Assembly: GCF_036194065.1 (NCBI RefSeq)
Contig: NZ_CP108095.1
Span: forward strand, 4,588,001-4,652,000
Direction: 5' to 3'
Source of the DNA: Streptomyces sp. NBC_00239
GTDB lineage: Bacteria > Actinomycetota > Actinomycetes > Streptomycetales > Streptomycetaceae
DNA length: 64,000 nucleotides
Shown here in pieces: positions 61,467 to 64,000 of this stretch. The translations under genes and the position numbers were made by a program. The notes under the pieces were generated by a model. It searched no databases, was not told the DNA's origin, and saw only the letters and a program-made list of their open reading frames with translations. How positions within the stretch are numbered: the stretch's first letter is position 1; each line of letters starts with the position of its first letter.

Positions 61467-63122
61467 TCACGCGTACCGTTCGCGGAGTTTGTACTTGAGC
61501 ACCTTGCGCAGGGTGTCGTTGCGCGGGAGGGCCTCGACCAGTTCGAGCTGTTCCGGGAGCTTGTGGGTGGCGAGGCCTTCGGCGCGGAGGTACGCCGTGA
61601 CCGTGGCGAGGGTCAGGGGGTCGGCCCCCGGGGGCTGTTCGACGACCGCGCAGACCCGTTCCCCGCGCTCGGGGTCGGGCAGTCCGACGACGGCGGCGTC
61701 GCCGACGCCGGGCAGCCCGTGCAGCAGGTCCTCGATCTCCTTGGCGGAGATGTTCTCGCCCTTGCGGATGATGACGTCCTTGCTGCGGCCGGTGAGGACG
61801 AGGTGGCCGCCGTCGGTGAGGTGGCCGAGGTCGCCGGTGATCAGGTAGCCGTCGGCGTCGAAGGCCTCCGCGCTCTGGGCGGGGTCGAGGTAGCCCCGGC
61901 AGACGGCCTCGCCGCGCAGCCGGACCTCGCCGTCGGTGCCGGCGGGCAGCGGGCTGCCGTCCGGGCCGGTGATGCGTACGGACATCCCGGCGGGCGGCCG
62001 GCCCTCGGTGTGGGCGAGCTGCTCCGGCGAGTCGTCGGGCGACCCCATGGTGATCATGGGGACCTCGGTCATGCCGTAGCCGTGGGTGAGGGCGCAGCCC
62101 AGTTCGCGGACCACCGCGTGATAGATCTCCGGCGGTTTGGGCGCGCCGCCGCCCGCGAGCAGCCGCAGGGTGGGGATGAGCGGGGTGGCCGGATCCTTGC
62201 GCTGCTCGGCGAGGAACATCGAGTAGAAGGCGGTGGAGCCGCCCGCGACGGTGACCCCGTGCCGCCGGTAGCCGTCGAGGGCCTCGGGCAGGGCGAACTT
62301 CTCGAAGAGGACCGCCGGGAAGCCGTACAGCAGCAGCATCACCAGGTAGTCGGGCCCGCCTATGTGCGCGTAGGGGAAGGCGATCGAGCCGACGTCGGCG
62401 GGGCTCAGGTGCAGGGCGTGCGCGAGGCAGGAGCCGCCGGCGATGAGCGAGCGGTCGGTGTGCAGGACGCCCTTGGGGTCGGAGGTGGTGCCCGAGGTCC
62501 AGTAGATCCAGCGGACCTCGGTGCCGGAGGCGGGCGGCGGGGGCAGCAGCTCGGGGTCGCCCTCGGGCAGGTCCTCGTACGCCTCGAAGACGCCGCGGGC
62601 GCCGAGCCGCCGCGCCATCGCGGTGTGGTCGAAGCCGCGCCAGGTGCCGGGGACGGCGAAGAACGCGGCCTTGGACTCGCGCAGCGCGAAGCCGGTCTCG
62701 CGGTCCCGGTAGAAGGGGATCACCGGGGACTGGACGGCGCCGAGCCGGGCGAGGGCGGCCGACAGGAGCACGGTCTCGATCCGGGTGGGCAGCTGCCAGG
62801 CGACGACCGTGCCGGGGCGCACCCCGCGCGCGTACAGGCCGGCGGCGGCGCGCTCGGCACGGTCGCGCAGTTCGCCGAAGGTGAGGCGGCGGCCGCCGTC
62901 GGCCTCGATGAGGACGGGAGCGGCGGGGGTGAGCGCGGCCCGTCGTGCGATCAGCTCCCACAGGGTGGGGGCGGCGGCCAGCCGGTGTGCGGTGGCAGAG
63001 GTGGCCGAGCCGGCCGCGGGGGCGGCGGCCGAGGTGGCGGAGCCGGCGGTGGCGTCCGTGTCCTTGTCCGGGTGCGCCGCCGCGCCCCTGCCCGCGCCCG
63101 TTTCCGTTTCGGTGTCCGTCAT
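61467..63122 (-). CDS. Acyl-CoA synthetase (AMP-forming, cyclohexanecarboxylate-CoA ligase-like)
   Basis: A 551-residue ANL-superfamily ligase that activates a carboxylic acid via an acyl-AMP. Motifs: IYWTSGTTSDPKGV (P-loop A3), GYGMTEVPMIT, YLITGDLGHLTDGGHLVLTGRSKDVIIRKGENI (A7-A8) and the A10 lysine in PRNDTLRKVLKYKL. An Ala/Ser/Thr-rich N-terminal tail (residues 1-45) precedes the fold. The sequence resembles cyclohexanecarboxylate- or 2,3-dihydroxybenzoate-type ligases; substrate unknown. The gene is divergent from the amidohydrolase gene, and two related palindromes lie between them, so both are probably under one TetR-type regulator encoded elsewhere. Confidence 0.87.
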   Translation of the reverse strand: MTDTETETGAGRGAAAHPDKDTDATAGSATSAAAPAAGSATSATAHRLAAAPTLWELIARRAALTPAAPVLIEADGGRRLTFGELRDRAERAAAGLYARGVRPGTVVAWQLPTRIETVLLSAALARLGAVQSPVIPFYRDRETGFALRESKAAFFAVPGTWRGFDHTAMARRLGARGVFEAYEDLPEGDPELLPPPPASGTEVRWIYWTSGTTSDPKGVLHTDRSLIAGGSCLAHALHLSPADVGSIAFPYAHIGGPDYLVMLLLYGFPAVLFEKFALPEALDGYRRHGVTVAGGSTAFYSMFLAEQRKDPATPLIPTLRLLAGGGAPKPPEIYHAVVRELGCALTHGYGMTEVPMITMGSPDDSPEQLAHTEGRPPAGMSVRITGPDGSPLPAGTDGEVRLRGEAVCRGYLDPAQSAEAFDADGYLITGDLGHLTDGGHLVLTGRSKDVIIRKGENISAKEIEDLLHGLPGVGDAAVVGLPDPERGERVCAVVEQPPGADPLTLATVTAYLRAEGLATHKLPEQLELVEALPRNDTLRKVLKYKLRERYA

Positions 63123-63148
63123 GCCCTGACCTCCGTGAGCGGCGACAG

Positions 63149-63163
63149 CTGACGTCTCGTCAG
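63149..63163. promoter_or_regulatory. Palindrome CTGACG-TCT-CGTCAG near the CoA ligase start
   Basis: A perfect inverted repeat of CTGACG (63149-63154 and 63158-63163) with a 3-base spacer lies 27 bases upstream of the ligase start codon. It shares the CTGACG half-site with the second palindrome at 63223. Confidence 0.6.
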
Positions 63164-63222
63164 ATCGACTGCGAAGCGTAGGGCGCGGGCGCTTGTCGGT
63201 CCAGGGGTGGCGGGGCTAGCTT

Positions 63223-63245
63223 GTTTCTGACGATCCATCAGAAAC
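63223..63245. promoter_or_regulatory. Palindrome GTTTCTGA/TCAGAAAC upstream of the amidohydrolase
   Basis: A perfect 8-bp inverted repeat (63223-63230, 63238-63245) with a 7-base spacer, followed by GAAACGGCGA in two tandem copies (63241-63250, 63251-63260). It lies 26 bases before the amidohydrolase start and includes CTGACG, as in the site at 63149. Two related operators in one divergent gap fit a TetR-type regulator. Confidence 0.65.
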
Positions 63246-63270
63246 GGCGAGAAACGGCGAGGGGAACCCC

Positions 63271-64000
63271 ATGGAACTGCCCCGGATCATCAGCGTGGAC
63301 GACCACGTGATCGAGCCCGCCCATCTCTTCGAGAGGTGGCTGCCCGCCAAGTACCGCGACCGGGGTCCCCAGCCGCTCACCGCGGGCATCGGCGAGCTCG
63401 TCTACACGGGCGGCAAGTACGTCATCTCCATGGACCCCGACGGCCCGCCCACCGACTGGTGGATCTACGAGGACCTGAAGTTCCCGTACAAGCGCAACAT
63501 CGCCGCCGTCGGCTTCGACCGCGACGACATGACCCTGGAGGGCATCACCCGCGAGGAGATGCGCCGCGGCTGCTGGGACCCGAAGGCGCGCCTCGCCGAC
63601 ATGGACCTCAACCACGTCGAGGCCTCGCTCTGCTTCCCGACCTTCCCGCGCTTCTGCGGCCAGACCTTCGCCGAGGCCAAGGACAAGGAGGTCGCCCTCG
63701 CCTGCGTGCGCGCCTACAACGACTGGATGGTCGAGGAGTGGTGCGGCGACAGCGGCGGCCGCCTGATCCCGCTGTGCATCATCCCGCTGTGGGACCTCGA
63801 CCTCGCGGTGGCGGAGATCCGGCGCAACGCGGCCCGCGGCGTGCGCGCGGTGACCTTCTCCGAGATCCCCACCCACCTCGGCCTGCCCTCGATCCACTCC
63901 GGCTACTGGGACCCCTTCTTCGCCGTCTGCCAGGAGACCGGCACCGTCGTCAACATGCACATCGGGTCCTCGTCGCAGATGCCCGCCGCCTCCCCGGACG
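63271..64000 (+). CDS. Amidohydrolase-family protein, 5' part
   Basis: The first 243 codons of a metal-dependent hydrolase of the amidohydrolase_2 type; the gene runs off the right edge. It starts MELPRIISVDDHVIEP (metal-binding Asp-x-His), with HLFERWLPAKYRDRGPQ and MDLNHVEASLCFPTFPRFCGQTF typical of uronate-isomerase/decarboxylase-like TIM barrels such as ACMSD and related 2-pyrone hydrolases. The ATG follows AGGGGAACCCC. Divergent from the CoA ligase, suggesting one pathway. Substrate unknown. Confidence 0.85.
   Translation, partial: MELPRIISVDDHVIEPAHLFERWLPAKYRDRGPQPLTAGIGELVYTGGKYVISMDPDGPPTDWWIYEDLKFPYKRNIAAVGFDRDDMTLEGITREEMRRGCWDPKARLADMDLNHVEASLCFPTFPRFCGQTFAEAKDKEVALACVRAYNDWMVEEWCGDSGGRLIPLCIIPLWDLDLAVAEIRRNAARGVRAVTFSEIPTHLGLPSIHSGYWDPFFAVCQETGTVVNMHIGSSSQMPAASPD

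Overview
The window is high-GC DNA (codon third positions are nearly all G or C) with GTG and TTG starts, GTGA/ATGA gene overlaps and long perfect hairpins without U-tracts. Gene content and order point to a Streptomyces chromosome: futalosine menaquinone genes, DUF2771/DUF3027/DUF2530 proteins, serC, a citrate synthase next to pdxH, a DmdR-type iron regulator and purU. From memory it follows roughly the S. coelicolor SCO4324-SCO4413 region, with some blocks rearranged or missing. I see no rRNA, tRNA, insertion sequence, prophage or CRISPR array, so this looks like core chromosome.

Layout. 1-6 kb: end of a membrane protein gene, a cold-shock protein, the mqnB-mqnD pair and a lipoprotein gene, then an MFS gene divergent from a DUF3027 gene around a 26-bp inverted repeat. 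6-20 kb: a 1027-residue Hsp90/sacsin-like ATPase, a P-type ATPase, a purine permease, a MarR/MFS pair, an RNA 2',3'-cyclic phosphodiesterase, an aldo/keto reductase and an SGNH hydrolase. 19-31 kb: two secreted proteins, serC, a fused FAD/Fe-S dehydrogenase, an EamA exporter, a WYL regulator with a divergent target, and a CocE-like hydrolase. 31-40.7 kb: a compact catabolic operon (TIGR03084 protein, AtuA-like protein, biotin-dependent acyl-CoA carboxylase, acyl-CoA dehydrogenase, enoyl-CoA hydratase, TetR regulator) resembling the Pseudomonas atu pathway for acyclic terpenoid acids. 40.7-48.5 kb: citrate synthase, pdxH, a structured small-RNA locus, a PAS protein, a SIS protein, the DmdR iron repressor and a hydrolase. 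48.5-64 kb: an ABC exporter, a primase/polymerase-domain protein, an NsdA-like regulator, a repeat-rich membrane protein, a LivJ-like binding protein, purU, an ECF sigma factor with a fused anti-sigma protein, an EF-hand protein and a CoA ligase divergent from an amidohydrolase.

Two themes stand out. First, a dispersed intergenic repeat family (60-bp unit with palindromic arms) sits behind many genes and has entered the AtuA-like reading frame twice. Second, the gap between pdxH and the PAS gene carries, on the minus strand, a good promoter, a Shine-Dalgarno sequence complementary to 15 nt of the 16S rRNA 3' end, a 12-codon reading frame and about 150 nt of densely paired RNA. It does not match any element I recognise and is the best candidate here for something undescribed.
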